A DNA stretch of 64,000 bases from Micromonospora_G sp044458865 (GTDB lineage Bacteria > Actinomycetota > Actinomycetes > Mycobacteriales > Micromonosporaceae). Position 1 is the first letter of the stretch, and each line of letters begins with the position of its first letter. The position numbers were made by a program, and so were the translations under genes. The notes below the pieces were generated by a model, which was not told the DNA's origin, made no database searches, and worked only from the letters and a program-made list of their open reading frames with translations. This document shows, one piece after another, positions 7,766 through 16,452 of the stretch. The DNA is taken from positions 434,001-498,000 of the forward strand of contig NZ_JBITIH010000002.1 of NCBI RefSeq assembly GCF_044458865.1, written 5' to 3'.

Positions 7766-8517
7766 GCGGCGTCGGACCGGCCGGCCTGCGGATCGAGGAG
7801 CGGGACGACCGGTTGGTGGTCACCCTCGACCGGCCGGAGAAGCGCAATGCCATCGACGCGGACCTGGTGGCCGCGTTGCACGAACTCTGCGCCCGGTTGG
7901 AACGGGAGCCGAAGCTGCTGCTGCTCACCGGTGGCTCGGAGGGTGTCTTCGCCGCCGGGGCAGACATCGCCCAACTGCGGGAACGAGACCGGATCGACGC
8001 CCTGGCCGCGATCAACTCGGCCGTCTTCGCCCGGATCCGGGCGTTGCCGATGCCCACCGTGGCAGCCGTCGACGGGCCGGCGCTGGGCGGCGGAGCCGAG
8101 CTGTCGTACGCGTGCGACCTGCGCATCTGTACGGCGCGAGCGTTTTTTGGCCAGCCCGAGGTGCGCCTGGGCATCATCGCCGGGGCGGGCGCCACGCACC
8201 GGTTGCCGGCCCTGATCGGCGAGACCCGGGCGAAGGAACTGCTCTACACCGGTCGGCGGATCGACGCCGCCGAGGCGCTGCGGATCGGTCTGGTGAACCG
8301 GGTGGTGGACTCCCCGGCCGATCTGCTCGGTGTCGCCCACGAGTTGCTGGACGAGATCGCGAAGGCGTCGCCGCTGGCGGTACGCCTGACCAAGCTGGCG
8401 GTCGACGCGCCGGCCGCCGCGCATCCGCAGCTCGACCTGCTCAGCCAGGCGGTGCTCTTCGAGGATCCGGAGAAGCACCGCCGAATGACCGAGTTCCTGG
8501 ACCGGAAGAACCGCTGA
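7762..8517 (+). CDS. Enoyl-CoA hydratase/isomerase family protein
   Basis: This crotonase-fold protein of 251 residues has the oxyanion-hole segments FAAGADIAQLRE and DGPALGGGAELSYACD, and FGQPEVRLGIIAGAGATHRLP with the conserved catalytic Glu of the QPE motif. It starts at a GTG overlapping the stop of the upstream dehydrogenase, so translation is probably coupled. The expected reaction is hydration of trans-2-enoyl-CoA. A second, more divergent crotonase is at 48472-49233. Confidence 0.92.
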   Translation: MSGVGPAGLRIEERDDRLVVTLDRPEKRNAIDADLVAALHELCARLEREPKLLLLTGGSEGVFAAGADIAQLRERDRIDALAAINSAVFARIRALPMPTVAAVDGPALGGGAELSYACDLRICTARAFFGQPEVRLGIIAGAGATHRLPALIGETRAKELLYTGRRIDAAEALRIGLVNRVVDSPADLLGVAHELLDEIAKASPLAVRLTKLAVDAPAAAHPQLDLLSQAVLFEDPEKHRRMTEFLDRKNR

Positions 8518-8548
8518 CGACCCGTTCGACCCTGCCCGCCGGCCGCCG

Positions 8549-9151
8549 TCAGCGGCTGGCGTACGGGTTGCTGTCCCCGTCGAGGTAGCCGACCCGGTCG
8601 ACTCCGCCGTCGAAGTCGACGTCGACCATGACCTGGTCGGCTCGGCCGTCCTCGTCGAGGTCGATGATCGAGTGGTCGGCGCGCCCGTCGTGGTTGACGT
8701 CGGTCGCCCAGGTGTCCGCCCGGCCGTCGAGGTCGGTGTCGCGGGCCACGGCGTCGATCAGGCCGTCGGCGTTGGTGTCGGTGGCGACCCGGTCGATCAC
8801 GCCGTCGGCATTGGTGTCACTGGCGATCTTGTCCACGACGCCATTGTCGTCGTAGTCCCGCAGGGCGGTGTCGAGCGAGCCGTCGTGGTCGCCGTCGATC
8901 AGGGTGATCTCGGCGGTGCCGTCGCTGTCGGCGTCCCGCTGCGCCAGATCCACGATGCCGTCGCCGTCGAAGTCGGTGAGCACCTCGGTCGAGCCGTCGG
9001 CGTGGTGCTCCACCACCGTTTCCGGCTGGAACCCGACGAGGTCGTAGCCGGGCAGTTCGTCGGGGGTGGCGCTCGGGCCGAGCCCCTGCTCCTCCACGCC
9101 GGTCGAGTCGAAGTCGACGTCCTCAATCAGCGGGTTGGTGAAGTCACTCAT
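8549..9151 (-). CDS. DxDxDG 13-residue-repeat (calcium-loop-like) protein
   Basis: The 200-residue acidic protein has no signal peptide. From about residue 60 it is built of ten consecutive 13-residue units of the form DxDxDGxxDxxxx (for example DTNADGVIDRVAT, DTNADGLIDAVAR, DVNHDGRADHSII), without the flanking helices of EF-hands. It is a longer relative of the protein at 4597-4884. Such tandem acidic loops suggest calcium binding or a calcium-dependent solenoid. The ATG at 9151 has GAGAGGCGA upstream. Function is unknown and the cytoplasmic location is an inference from the missing signal. Confidence 0.82.
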   Translation of the reverse strand: MSDFTNPLIEDVDFDSTGVEEQGLGPSATPDELPGYDLVGFQPETVVEHHADGSTEVLTDFDGDGIVDLAQRDADSDGTAEITLIDGDHDGSLDTALRDYDDNGVVDKIASDTNADGVIDRVATDTNADGLIDAVARDTDLDGRADTWATDVNHDGRADHSIIDLDEDGRADQVMVDVDFDGGVDRVGYLDGDSNPYASR

Positions 9152-9254
9152 CGTCTGTCGCCTCTCGGTCAGCTCGCTCGGTGTCAGCGAAACCGTACGG
9201 CGACCGGTGCCCCCGGTTGCTCCCGGAAACGTGCCAGACCGCCGCCGACCGACG

Positions 9255-10607
9255 TCAGTGCCGGATCTGCACCCCGGCACTGTCCAGCGCCTTGATCACC
9301 TGAGCGGACTCGCCGAACCCGATGACCAGCACCGCGTCCGCGCCGAACTGCTTGATCTCCTGCGCGCCCGCGCTGAAGTCGACCGGCGGGGAGTCCGGCT
9401 TGGCCGGCGGGTCGTAGCTGAGCAGCTTGAGCCGGTCGGCGGCGATCCCGGCCCGCTCCAACTCGGCCCGTACGTTGCCCTGGAGGCCCTCGCCGTACGA
9501 GTCCTTCCGGGCCACGATGGCGATCTTCTGCGACCCGTCCCGCATGATGACGTCCGCCAACGCGCGCCCCTGGAGGATGTCCGAGGGGGCGGTGCGGAAG
9601 TAACGGCCCTGGTCGTCGATGGTGGTCAGACCGGCGTCGGTGTTCGACGGGGAGAAGAGGACCAGACCGGCCGCGACCACGTCCGGCAGCACCGCACGGG
9701 AGACCCCGGAGGCGCCGGCACCGATGATCACGTGTACGCCGGCCGCGACGTGCTCGGCGACGGTCGCCTTTGCCACGTCCGGGTTGGTCCCGTCGTCGCC
9801 GTCGACCCAGATTGCCGGTTCGCCGAGAACCCCGCCCGCGTCGTTGATCTCGCGCATGGCGAGTTTCGCGCCGGCGGCCATCGGCGGGTACGCCAGCGAG
9901 AGGTCACCGGTCTGCGGCAGCAGCCCACCGATCTTCAGGGGGGAGCCGTCGCGCCGGTCGGTCTTGCCGCCGACCTGCTTTTTCGGCGCTGGCGGCGCCT
10001 GGGTGCTCGCCGCCGACTCGTCGCCGGCCCCGACGAACTCGGTCTTCCCCTCGTCGATCTTGGCCTGTTCGCCGAAGTGCATGGTGGCGTAGCTGGCGGT
10101 GGAGGGCTCACCGGCTTCGGTGAAGCCGCCCCGATTCAGCGAGACGCCCCGGTACTCGATGTCCGTGCCATTGCGGGCGATCGGCAGGCACGACTTGATC
10201 GAGTCGCACCGCTGGCCGCCGGTGGTGACACCGTTGATCTGCTTCGCGATCTCGGCCGGTGCGGTCGAACCGGCAAGCTGCGCGGCGAGCGCGCTCACCG
10301 CGATCGCGTCGTAGACCTCGGCCGAGTAGAGGAAGTCGGTCAGTCCCGGGTCCTGTCCGGTGACCCGCTCCTTGAAGTCCTCGGAGAGGGGGGTCAGCGG
10401 GATGGTGCCCTTCATGCCGTCCAGTAGCTTGGTCTGCCCGTCGAACTCCTTCACGAAGGAGTTCTGCATGTTGCCGTCGGTGCCGTAGAGGCGCACCGGA
10501 GACGCGGCCGGCTGTTCCGCGTCGTCGGACCCGCAGGCGGTGGTGGCGAGCAGAAGCGCGGCGCAGGCGGCGAGACCAGCGTTGCGCGAGCCACGTCGTA
10601 CGAGCAT
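9255..10607 (-). CDS. Solute-binding lipoprotein, Peripla_BP_6-like with permuted lobes
   Basis: A lipoprotein signal ends at LLLATTAC (Cys25), and ATG 10607 has GGAGGAAGGA upstream. Residues ~226-450 look like the N-terminal lobe of branched-chain amino acid-type binding proteins (LKIGGLLPQTGDLS, then MAAGAKLAMREINDAGGV). Residues ~38-190 look like the C-terminal part of the same fold (LYGTDGN, AEVYDAIAVSALAAQLAG, GQRCDSIKSC). The expected order is therefore reversed: the protein ends where the family normally runs into YGTDGN. It probably binds an amino acid-like or small organic solute at the membrane surface. No permease genes are adjacent. Confidence 0.85.
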   Translation of the reverse strand: MLVRRGSRNAGLAACAALLLATTACGSDDAEQPAASPVRLYGTDGNMQNSFVKEFDGQTKLLDGMKGTIPLTPLSEDFKERVTGQDPGLTDFLYSAEVYDAIAVSALAAQLAGSTAPAEIAKQINGVTTGGQRCDSIKSCLPIARNGTDIEYRGVSLNRGGFTEAGEPSTASYATMHFGEQAKIDEGKTEFVGAGDESAASTQAPPAPKKQVGGKTDRRDGSPLKIGGLLPQTGDLSLAYPPMAAGAKLAMREINDAGGVLGEPAIWVDGDDGTNPDVAKATVAEHVAAGVHVIIGAGASGVSRAVLPDVVAAGLVLFSPSNTDAGLTTIDDQGRYFRTAPSDILQGRALADVIMRDGSQKIAIVARKDSYGEGLQGNVRAELERAGIAADRLKLLSYDPPAKPDSPPVDFSAGAQEIKQFGADAVLVIGFGESAQVIKALDSAGVQIRH

Positions 10608-10763
10608 GACGTCGTCCTTCCTCCCCGAAGGTCCGCTGCGCACACTAGCGTGTCGTTGGCCAACGGTGTGACGGTGGTCGCAATTGGATCTTCCAACCCG
10701 CCGGTAATATACGCGGTTTCATCGATTCTGGCTGTTCGTGCTCGTCGGCTTGACCTCGCGGCA

Positions 10764-10769
10764 TACCCT
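10764..10769 (+). promoter_or_regulatory. -10 element of a leaderless promoter
   Basis: TACCCT followed by 7 nt and GTG 10777, which is immediately followed in frame by ATG 10780. It supports a start at 10777 rather than the upstream GTG at 10738. Confidence 0.5.
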
Positions 10770-10776
10770 TCCGCAC

Positions 10777-11166
10777 GTGATGGACGTTCCCCGGGACACG
10801 CTGGATGACGCCAACGCGGTGCTCCGCTCCGCGCTGGTCGGCGACAGTGACGCGGTGGTCGGCACCTTCGATGCCGTGGTCGACCGGTCCGGTGTGGCGG
10901 GGGCCTACGAGGTCGCCTGGTATCTGGCCGCCACGATGGTCGGCGACCAGGTGCCGCGCGGTAGTTGGACGCTGGAGTTCCCGGGCATCGACGAGGCCGG
11001 TTACGACGCGCGCTGGGTTGCCCGTTTCGTCAGCGCGTACGCGAACTCCGACATCGACACCGCCGAGGCGCTCTTCGGTGCAGCGCTGACCGACGGTCAA
11101 CTCCCCGACTGTCTGCTCACCCTCGCCGGTTCCGCCGTGGCGACGCTGCGCCACCGGGCACCCTGA
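10777..11166 (+). CDS. Hypothetical protein, 129 residues
   Basis: I do not recognise this family. The protein is soluble, acidic and rich in Ala/Asp/Val, with no signal or membrane segment (VLRSALVGDSDAVVGTFDAVVDR, then EVAWYLAATMVGDQ). The GTG at 10777 is preferred because a TACCCT hexamer lies 7 nt upstream. It is followed after 48 bp by a DUF2786 gene on the same strand. Coding-type third-position GC supports it as a real gene. Confidence 0.7.
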   Translation: MMDVPRDTLDDANAVLRSALVGDSDAVVGTFDAVVDRSGVAGAYEVAWYLAATMVGDQVPRGSWTLEFPGIDEAGYDARWVARFVSAYANSDIDTAEALFGAALTDGQLPDCLLTLAGSAVATLRHRAP

Positions 11167-11214
11167 CCTGCCCCGGCACAGCGGCACAGCCGCCGGTAAT
11201 GGGAGCCTGGACGG

Positions 11215-11931
11215 GTGTTGGAGAAGGTTCGCAAGCTGCTCGCGATGGCCGAGGACCCGGCGTGTACGGCGGCTGAGGCGGAGGCGTTCACCGCCAAGGC
11301 CACCGAGTTGATCGCCCGGTACGGCGTCGACCGGGCTCTGCTCGCCGCCCGGGACCCGGCCACCGACCCGGTCGGTGATCGGGTTGTCGACCTGTTGGCA
11401 CCGTACGCGTTGGACAAGGCGGGGCTGCTCGCGGCGGTCGCGGACGCGCTGCGGTGCCGGGCCGTACGGCGTCGGTCGGAGTCGGGCTTCGCGATGCACC
11501 TGTTCGGTTTCGCCAGCGACCTGGAACGGGTCGAACTCCTCTTCACCTCGTTGCTGGTGCAGGCGGCACACGGGCTCGCCGCCACCCCGGTGCCGGAGGG
11601 AGACCAACCGGCGGCGTTCCGGCGTTCCTGGCTCGCGGGTTTCGCGTACGCGGTGGCGGAGCGACTGCGTACGGCCGAGTCGGCGGCGGAGGCGGCGGCG
11701 GGTACGGACACCTCGACGCGGGACACGTCGGTGGCGCTGGTGCTCGCCGATCGGAGCGGTCAGGTGCAGCGGCGGATGGCCGAGGTCTACCCGAGGCTGC
11801 GTACCGCGTCGGCCCGACGACTGGCCGGCGGCGGCGCGGGCCACGGTGCCGAGGCGGGACGTCGCGCCGACCTGGGTGGCACGGGTGTTCACGCTGGCAC
11901 GACCAGCGAACTGCCGGGCCGATCCGGTTGA
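11215..11931 (+). CDS. DUF2786 domain-containing protein
   Basis: The N-terminus LEKVRKLLAMAEDPACTAAEAEAFTAKATELIARYGVD matches, in my memory, the DUF2786 domain, found in short actinobacterial and phage proteins of unknown function. The rest includes a conserved-looking region (MHLFGFASDLERVELLFTSLLVQA) and a low-complexity Gly/Ala/Arg-rich tail. The start is GTG 11215. No enzymatic motif is visible. It may form a unit with the preceding small gene, 48 bp away. Confidence 0.8.
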   Translation: MLEKVRKLLAMAEDPACTAAEAEAFTAKATELIARYGVDRALLAARDPATDPVGDRVVDLLAPYALDKAGLLAAVADALRCRAVRRRSESGFAMHLFGFASDLERVELLFTSLLVQAAHGLAATPVPEGDQPAAFRRSWLAGFAYAVAERLRTAESAAEAAAGTDTSTRDTSVALVLADRSGQVQRRMAEVYPRLRTASARRLAGGGAGHGAEAGRRADLGGTGVHAGTTSELPGRSG

Positions 11932-11951
11932 TCACCGGGCCGGTCGGCTGG

Positions 11952-12467
11952 TCAGTTGGTGCTGGCCCGGACGGAGGCGGCGTACCGGGAGAGCAGTTCG
12001 TGCCAGCCGGCGGTGAGGGCCTCCCGATAGCCCTCGGCGGCTTCGCCGTGCCGGTCGAAGGCACGGTGTTCGAGTTCCACCCGGGTCTGGTCGACGCCGT
12101 CGGGCAGGAACCGGACCTCGACCTCGCTGGCGTTGCTCGGGTCGGGGACCGGTAGCCGGTCGGGGGCGATCTGCCAGGTGAAGACGAGCCGGTGGGGCGG
12201 CTGCCAGTCCAGGACGCGTCCCCAGTCGGAGCGGAAGCCGTGTGGCCCGATCTCGTACGCCATCCCGCCGGTGTGCGGCTCGAAGCCGATCTCGGCGAGC
12301 GCCCCCGGCCCGGACCACGTGTACTCCATCACCCACCAGTCCGCGAGTCCTCCGGTGAAGACGGCGAAGGCGTGTTCGGGCGGGGCGGAGACGCGCAGGG
12401 TGCTTCGTAGGGAGTACCTGGTCACGTCCTGGTGGATGTCGGCCGGGTCGGTGGTCTCCTGTCCCAT
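11952..12467 (-). CDS. SRPBCC/AHSA1-type protein
   Basis: This 171-residue protein resembles the activator-of-Hsp90-ATPase-like branch of the START/SRPBCC fold: a first strand RSTLRVSAPPEHAFAVFTGGLADWW, a central PHRLVFTWQI strand and a C-terminal helix GWHELLSRYAASV. Such proteins bind small hydrophobic ligands. The frame is open far upstream, but I start at ATG 12467 because a TATGGT hexamer (12476-12481, minus strand) is 8 nt away, consistent with a leaderless message. It converges with the DUF2786 gene. Confidence 0.82.
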   Translation of the reverse strand: MGQETTDPADIHQDVTRYSLRSTLRVSAPPEHAFAVFTGGLADWWVMEYTWSGPGALAEIGFEPHTGGMAYEIGPHGFRSDWGRVLDWQPPHRLVFTWQIAPDRLPVPDPSNASEVEVRFLPDGVDQTRVELEHRAFDRHGEAAEGYREALTAGWHELLSRYAASVRASTN

Positions 12468-12713
12468 AGGCCCGGACCATACCGGCCCCTGACCCCCGTT
12501 GCAGCGTCCATCCGACCAGCGGTTGAATCTCTGCGCCGAGCGCGCGGTCACGCCGTGTCGCCATGGATGTACGACGATCCGATTCCCCCGCCCGGTCTGG
12601 CTTGGTCGGTATGGGGCAAGTGCTATGCGGGCCGCGATCCCGAGGCGAATTAGATTAATGGCCATCGATTCATTGGGGAGCCTCTCCGCGACCCGTCGAG
12701 TAAGGAGTCCGCG

Positions 12714-13280
12714 ATGGTCAGACGACGCTTCCTCCGCGCCGTGGCGGCAGCCCTGGTGGCGGCCTGTTCCGTGATCGGCGTACAGGCGGTCGGCGGGGCG
12801 CCCGCGGTGGCCGACGCCACCATCGCCGTACGCACCGTCTACTACGACGCCAGCCGTGCCGGCGAGTTCACCACCAACTTCACCCAGGCGGCGCAGATCT
12901 GGAACAGCCGGGTCAGCAACGTACGCCTGGTCGCCGGCACTCCGGCGAGTGTGGTCATCTACGTCGACAGCGGTTGGCCCCGGGCGTACGTGACCGGACT
13001 CGGCTCGGGCCGGGTCTACATGGGATGGCAGGCGGTCAACCAGGGCTACAACCGGACCCGGATCGCCACCCACGAACTCGGGCACATCCTCGGCCTGCCG
13101 GACAACCGGACCGGGCTCTGCTCCGACCTCATGTCCGGCAGCAGCGCCCCGGTCTCCTGTGCCAATGCCAACCCGAGTGCGGCCGAGGCGGCCAGGGTCA
13201 ACTCGCTCTTCGCGGGCAGCCTGGCGACCGTGCAAGCCGATGCCGCGAACCCCAAGGTGTACGTCTGGAACAGCAACTGA
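12714..13280 (+). CDS. Snapalysin-type secreted zinc metalloprotease (M7)
   Basis: The protein has a Sec signal peptide (basic MVRRRFLR, hydrophobic core, cleavage near AVADA) and the motif HELGHILGLPD at about residue 119, which is the HExxHxxGxxD zinc site of snapalysins. The length of 188 residues fits this smallest metalloprotease family, known from Streptomyces SnpA. Cysteines at CSDLMS and VSCAN could form a disulfide. AAGGAG lies upstream of the ATG. Snapalysin genes often neighbour a LysR regulator; none is present here. Confidence 0.9.
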   Translation: MVRRRFLRAVAAALVAACSVIGVQAVGGAPAVADATIAVRTVYYDASRAGEFTTNFTQAAQIWNSRVSNVRLVAGTPASVVIYVDSGWPRAYVTGLGSGRVYMGWQAVNQGYNRTRIATHELGHILGLPDNRTGLCSDLMSGSSAPVSCANANPSAAEAARVNSLFAGSLATVQADAANPKVYVWNSN

Positions 13281-13364
13281 CCTGGTCAGCCCACCCGGGA
13301 CGGGGTCGATCGGCGGTGACGCTGGTCGGCCCCGGCCGTCCGCCCGGAGGCGCGCCCGTCCCGG

Positions 13365-13931
13365 TCAGCGCACGACCCTGCCGGAGTTGTGCCGTCCCAC
13401 CGCGCTCAGTGCCAGCAGCGGGCCGACGATCATGAACACCATCCAGGTGAGAAAGATCGTCACGAAGCCGATGCCGACGAGGAACAGCGCCACGTTGATC
13501 CAGAACAGCACCCAGTACGACACCATCAGCGCGATGCCGGCACCGACCCGTCCGGCGTACATGCTGCCGATCCCGAAGATCCCGAACAGTCCGGGGACGA
13601 GTTCCAGTGCGACCGCCGCCCCGGCCGACTTCGCGGGGACCACCGGCACGGCGTACACCGGCTGTCCCGGGTGCGGCATCCCGTACGGCTGCTGCTGCAC
13701 CGGCAGGTACGGCGACGGCGCTGGCGCGTACTGCTGGGCCGGCGGGTACGGCTGGGTGGGTGGGTGGTGCTGAACCGGCGGATTCGGTTGCGCCGGCGAG
13801 GTGGGGGCCGGCAGGTGGTGCTCCACGGGCAGTTCGAACGACCGTGTCGGGGGAAGGTGCGAGGGCGGTGGCGCTGGGTGCGCGCCGCTCGGATCGGCCC
13901 ACGGGTCCTGCTGCGGGTGCGGATAGCTCAT
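13365..13931 (-). CDS. Pro-rich membrane protein with TM2-like C-terminus
   Basis: The first ~110 residues are Pro/Gln/His-rich and cytoplasmic-looking (HPPTQPYPPAQQYAPAPSP). The C-terminal ~75 residues hold two or three membrane segments (ALELVPGLFGIFGIGSMYAGRVGAGIALMVSYW, WINVALFLVGIGFVTIFLTWMVF) with the G-x-x-YAGR turn seen in TM2-like domains. Function is unknown. Such proteins are common in actinomycetes, where the Pro-rich tail may mediate protein contacts. Confidence 0.75.
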   Translation of the reverse strand: MSYPHPQQDPWADPSGAHPAPPPSHLPPTRSFELPVEHHLPAPTSPAQPNPPVQHHPPTQPYPPAQQYAPAPSPYLPVQQQPYGMPHPGQPVYAVPVVPAKSAGAAVALELVPGLFGIFGIGSMYAGRVGAGIALMVSYWVLFWINVALFLVGIGFVTIFLTWMVFMIVGPLLALSAVGRHNSGRVVR

Positions 13932-14119
13932 GAGACGCAGTGTGGCTACCGGGCGCTATCTGTCGCTTCGTCCGATCGGCCGTTGGTACGTTGCGCTTCA
14001 GCCACGGGCGCTTCGGAGCAGCACGAGACGTCGATGCGTGTACCGTCCGATGTGGCGGCCTTCGCTGGTTGTAGCGGCCGGCGGGGCCGCCGCCCAGACC
14101 GCTACCTGGGGGAGCGACC

Positions 14120-15121
14120 ATGCCGCCTGCACCCATTATCGACCCGCGATTTTCGGCACGCCTGGCTGAGCTGCGTCTCGCCCGTGGCCTGTCTCTGCGC
14201 GATCTCGCCAGACGTGTCTACTTCAGCAAGAGCTACCTGCATGACTTGGAGACCGGCCGCTGCCGGCCAACGTCCGAGACCGCCCAGCGCCTGGACGACG
14301 TACTCGAAGCAGGCGGGGTGCTCGCCGCGCTGGTCGTCGACGCACCAGCCGTAACCACGCCGGACGACGACCAGCGGATCGCGTACGTGATCGACCGGCC
14401 CGCCCGGTTGGACGCGGCAGCCGTCCACCATCTCGCCGAGGTACTGGCCGCGCAGCGACGCCTTGACGACGTGCTGGCCGCCCCGGTGATGCTGCCGTGG
14501 GCGGTACCTCAGTGGCGTACCGTTCTGGATCTCACCGCACAGGCTCGCGGCCCCCACGCTCCCAAGCTGCAAGCTGTCGCTGCGGAGTGGACCCAGTTCG
14601 TTGGTTGGTTGCACGCCGAGGCCCGCAACGACAGCGACGCAATGCAGGTGCTGGGCGAGGCCCTTGACCAAGCTGATGAGATCGACGATGGCCCGCTTGC
14701 GGCCCAGGCGGAGAACTTTCGTGGCTACCTTGAGCGCCAACGGGGGAACGCCCGGGGCATCGTTCGGCACTTCCTCGCGGCGTACCACACGCCCGGGGCG
14801 ACCGCACTGCAACGGGTCGGGGACGCGGTGCAGTCCGCGCACGGCTACGCGCTGCTGGGAGACCAGTCTGCCGCCGGACGCCTGCTGGGTGAGGCGAGCG
14901 ACCTCACCACCGCCGCCGAGGCCGAGACGCCGCCGGCTACCGCGTACTGGCTGACGCCCACGTTCTCCCGAATGGGCATCGGGCTGGCCTACCTGGCACT
15001 CGGTGACACAGTCGCTGCGGAAGACAACCTGCGTGCAGGACTGGATGGCCTGCCAGACGACCAGCGCGGTGCCGAGTGGACAACGGAGTACCGGCAGGCG
15101 CTTGCCGGCATCGGCGGCTGA
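14120..15121 (+). CDS. XRE-family helix-turn-helix regulator with TPR-like C-terminus
   Basis: An N-terminal HTH (FSARLAELRLARGLSLRDLARRVYFSKSYLHDLETGRCRPT) is followed by ~260 residues of helical repeats resembling tetratricopeptide units. This architecture is typical of actinobacterial XRE sensors controlling small neighbouring genes. GGGGAG precedes the ATG. The 3' end overlaps the convergent, less certain frame at 14989-15489. No operator could be assigned. Confidence 0.87.
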   Translation: MPPAPIIDPRFSARLAELRLARGLSLRDLARRVYFSKSYLHDLETGRCRPTSETAQRLDDVLEAGGVLAALVVDAPAVTTPDDDQRIAYVIDRPARLDAAAVHHLAEVLAAQRRLDDVLAAPVMLPWAVPQWRTVLDLTAQARGPHAPKLQAVAAEWTQFVGWLHAEARNDSDAMQVLGEALDQADEIDDGPLAAQAENFRGYLERQRGNARGIVRHFLAAYHTPGATALQRVGDAVQSAHGYALLGDQSAAGRLLGEASDLTTAAEAETPPATAYWLTPTFSRMGIGLAYLALGDTVAAEDNLRAGLDGLPDDQRGAEWTTEYRQALAGIGG

Positions 15122-15489
15122 GGGGCTGTCCGACGCTCACCGGACAGGTGCCGGACAGGTAACTCCTGGTGACGATCTTCGTGCGGCCTAACGATAGGGG
15201 CAGGCGCGGCGAGGGGCACACACCTACCTCCGCCTGGTGGTGGCCCCACAAGTGGGCCCCTCAGCGCAAACCCGACGAACGCCATCCCGACCTGCGGCAA
15301 CAGTTCGCGGTTTCCGGTTGCGATCAGCACAAGCGCGAGCAGCCCGTTCAAGCCGAGCAGTACGGCCACATCAACGACGAAGCCGGCCCAGCCACCAGCG
15401 CTGAATGCCGCCAGATTCTTGGCCCAGACAGCCAGCATTCCTGGCCTGGGACCGCCGGTCCTGCTCAGGGGTCCGTTCTCCGCTGGCAT
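14989..15489 (-). CDS. Possible small membrane protein (C-terminus doubtful)
   Basis: The first ~85 residues look genuine: a basic start, then two hydrophobic stretches (FSAGGWAGFVVDVAVLLGLNGLLALVLIATG and VGMAFVGFALRGPLVG). Beyond that the sequence is low-complexity Pro/Arg/Ser and runs antisense to the XRE gene, so the real protein may end earlier or be frameshifted. The start lies 11 bp after the GntR gene on the same strand, which suggests one operon. I cannot assign a function. Confidence 0.4.
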   Translation of the reverse strand: MPAENGPLSRTGGPRPGMLAVWAKNLAAFSAGGWAGFVVDVAVLLGLNGLLALVLIATGNRELLPQVGMAFVGFALRGPLVGPPPGGGRCVPLAAPAPIVRPHEDRHQELPVRHLSGERRTAPQPPMPASACRYSVVHSAPRWSSGRPSSPARRLSSAATVSPSAR

Positions 15490-15499
15490 GGGCCTGTGT

Positions 15500-16285
15500 T
15501 CAGGTCAGGTCGATCCAGTAGCCCAGCTCCACGCGGTCGGCCGGGATCACGATGTCCGCGACCTCGACCACCTGGTCCCCGGCGTACGTCTGCCGGCCGA
15601 TCGTAACGACCGGGGTACCGCCCGGAATGTGTAGCGTCTCCACTTCGTTCGCCATTGGCATCCGAGACCGCACCCGTTCCCGAATGCCGGTGATTGTCAC
15701 ACCAAGGCTGTGCATCTGCGCGGTGTTCCCGCCGGGCCATGGCTCCCGGTTCGGATCGGCCACCGGTGTGCCAGCCACCATGGCGAGCAGGTAGCACGAG
15801 GTGGACATCTGCTGGGCGACACCCTCGGTGTAGAACACGAACCGACGCTCCAGCAGCATCGTCCCGGCCGGCACCCCGAACAGGTCGGCGGTGGCGACGC
15901 CAGCAGGCACCTCGTGGAACGTCTTGTCCAGCCGGTAGTCGTTCCACCGGACACCTTGGTCGACGGTGAATGACGTCTCGGGCGACTGGTCGCCACGGAT
16001 CTGCTCCAGTTCGCGGCGGTACCGCTCGGATCCGAGCCGACGGATGGGCAACACCGGTCGCGCGAAGGTGCCGCGTCCCATCTCAGTGATGGCCAAGCCC
16101 TCGGAGCGGAGCAGGGCGATGGCTTCGCGGGCAGTACCGCGTGCCACGCCGAACTCCGCCATGATGCTGGTCTCGGACGGCAGGATGGATCCAGCAGGAA
16201 TCGCACCGGACATGATCCGGTGACGCAGTTCGTCGGCGACCCGTCGATATCGGGGCCGCTCGTGCGGGGCAGGCACGTTCGTCAC
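15500..16285 (-). CDS. GntR-family transcriptional regulator (HutC type)
   Basis: The winged-helix HTH (YRRVADELRHRIMSGAIPAGSILPSETSIMAEFGVARGTAREAIALLRSEGL in three helices plus wing) is followed by a UTRA-type effector domain ending in IPADRVELGYWIDLT, as in HutC-subfamily GntR proteins. GTG 16285 is chosen because GAAGG lies upstream; a TTG at 16300 is possible. It is divergent from the four-gene small-protein operon at 16453-17256, and the dyad at 16341-16355 between them is its probable operator. Confidence 0.85.
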   Translation of the reverse strand: MTNVPAPHERPRYRRVADELRHRIMSGAIPAGSILPSETSIMAEFGVARGTAREAIALLRSEGLAITEMGRGTFARPVLPIRRLGSERYRRELEQIRGDQSPETSFTVDQGVRWNDYRLDKTFHEVPAGVATADLFGVPAGTMLLERRFVFYTEGVAQQMSTSCYLLAMVAGTPVADPNREPWPGGNTAQMHSLGVTITGIRERVRSRMPMANEVETLHIPGGTPVVTIGRQTYAGDQVVEVADIVIPADRVELGYWIDLT

Positions 16286-16340
16286 CGTACCTTCGATCAA
16301 CGTGGTTCGGACGGTTGCCCTTCCCGTCCATGCACCTATC

Positions 16341-16360
16341 TAGACGGGCAGTCTATACGG
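16341..16360. promoter_or_regulatory. Candidate GntR operator between divergent units
   Basis: TAGAC-GGGCA-GTCTA is an inverted repeat, and TCTAGACGG/TCTATACGG (16339 and 16352) form a direct repeat spaced 13 bp. The T-C-T-A-G-A-C core resembles HutC/GntR half-sites. It lies between the GntR gene and the small-protein operon. Confidence 0.5.
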
Positions 16361-16452
16361 GTGTAGCTTGCTCTTAGGTGGCCAGCGCAGAGGGTTGTTT
16401 TAGGGGTAGGCAACCTGCGCTGGTCACCCTCCCCAGTCGACGGAGGTGGCAG

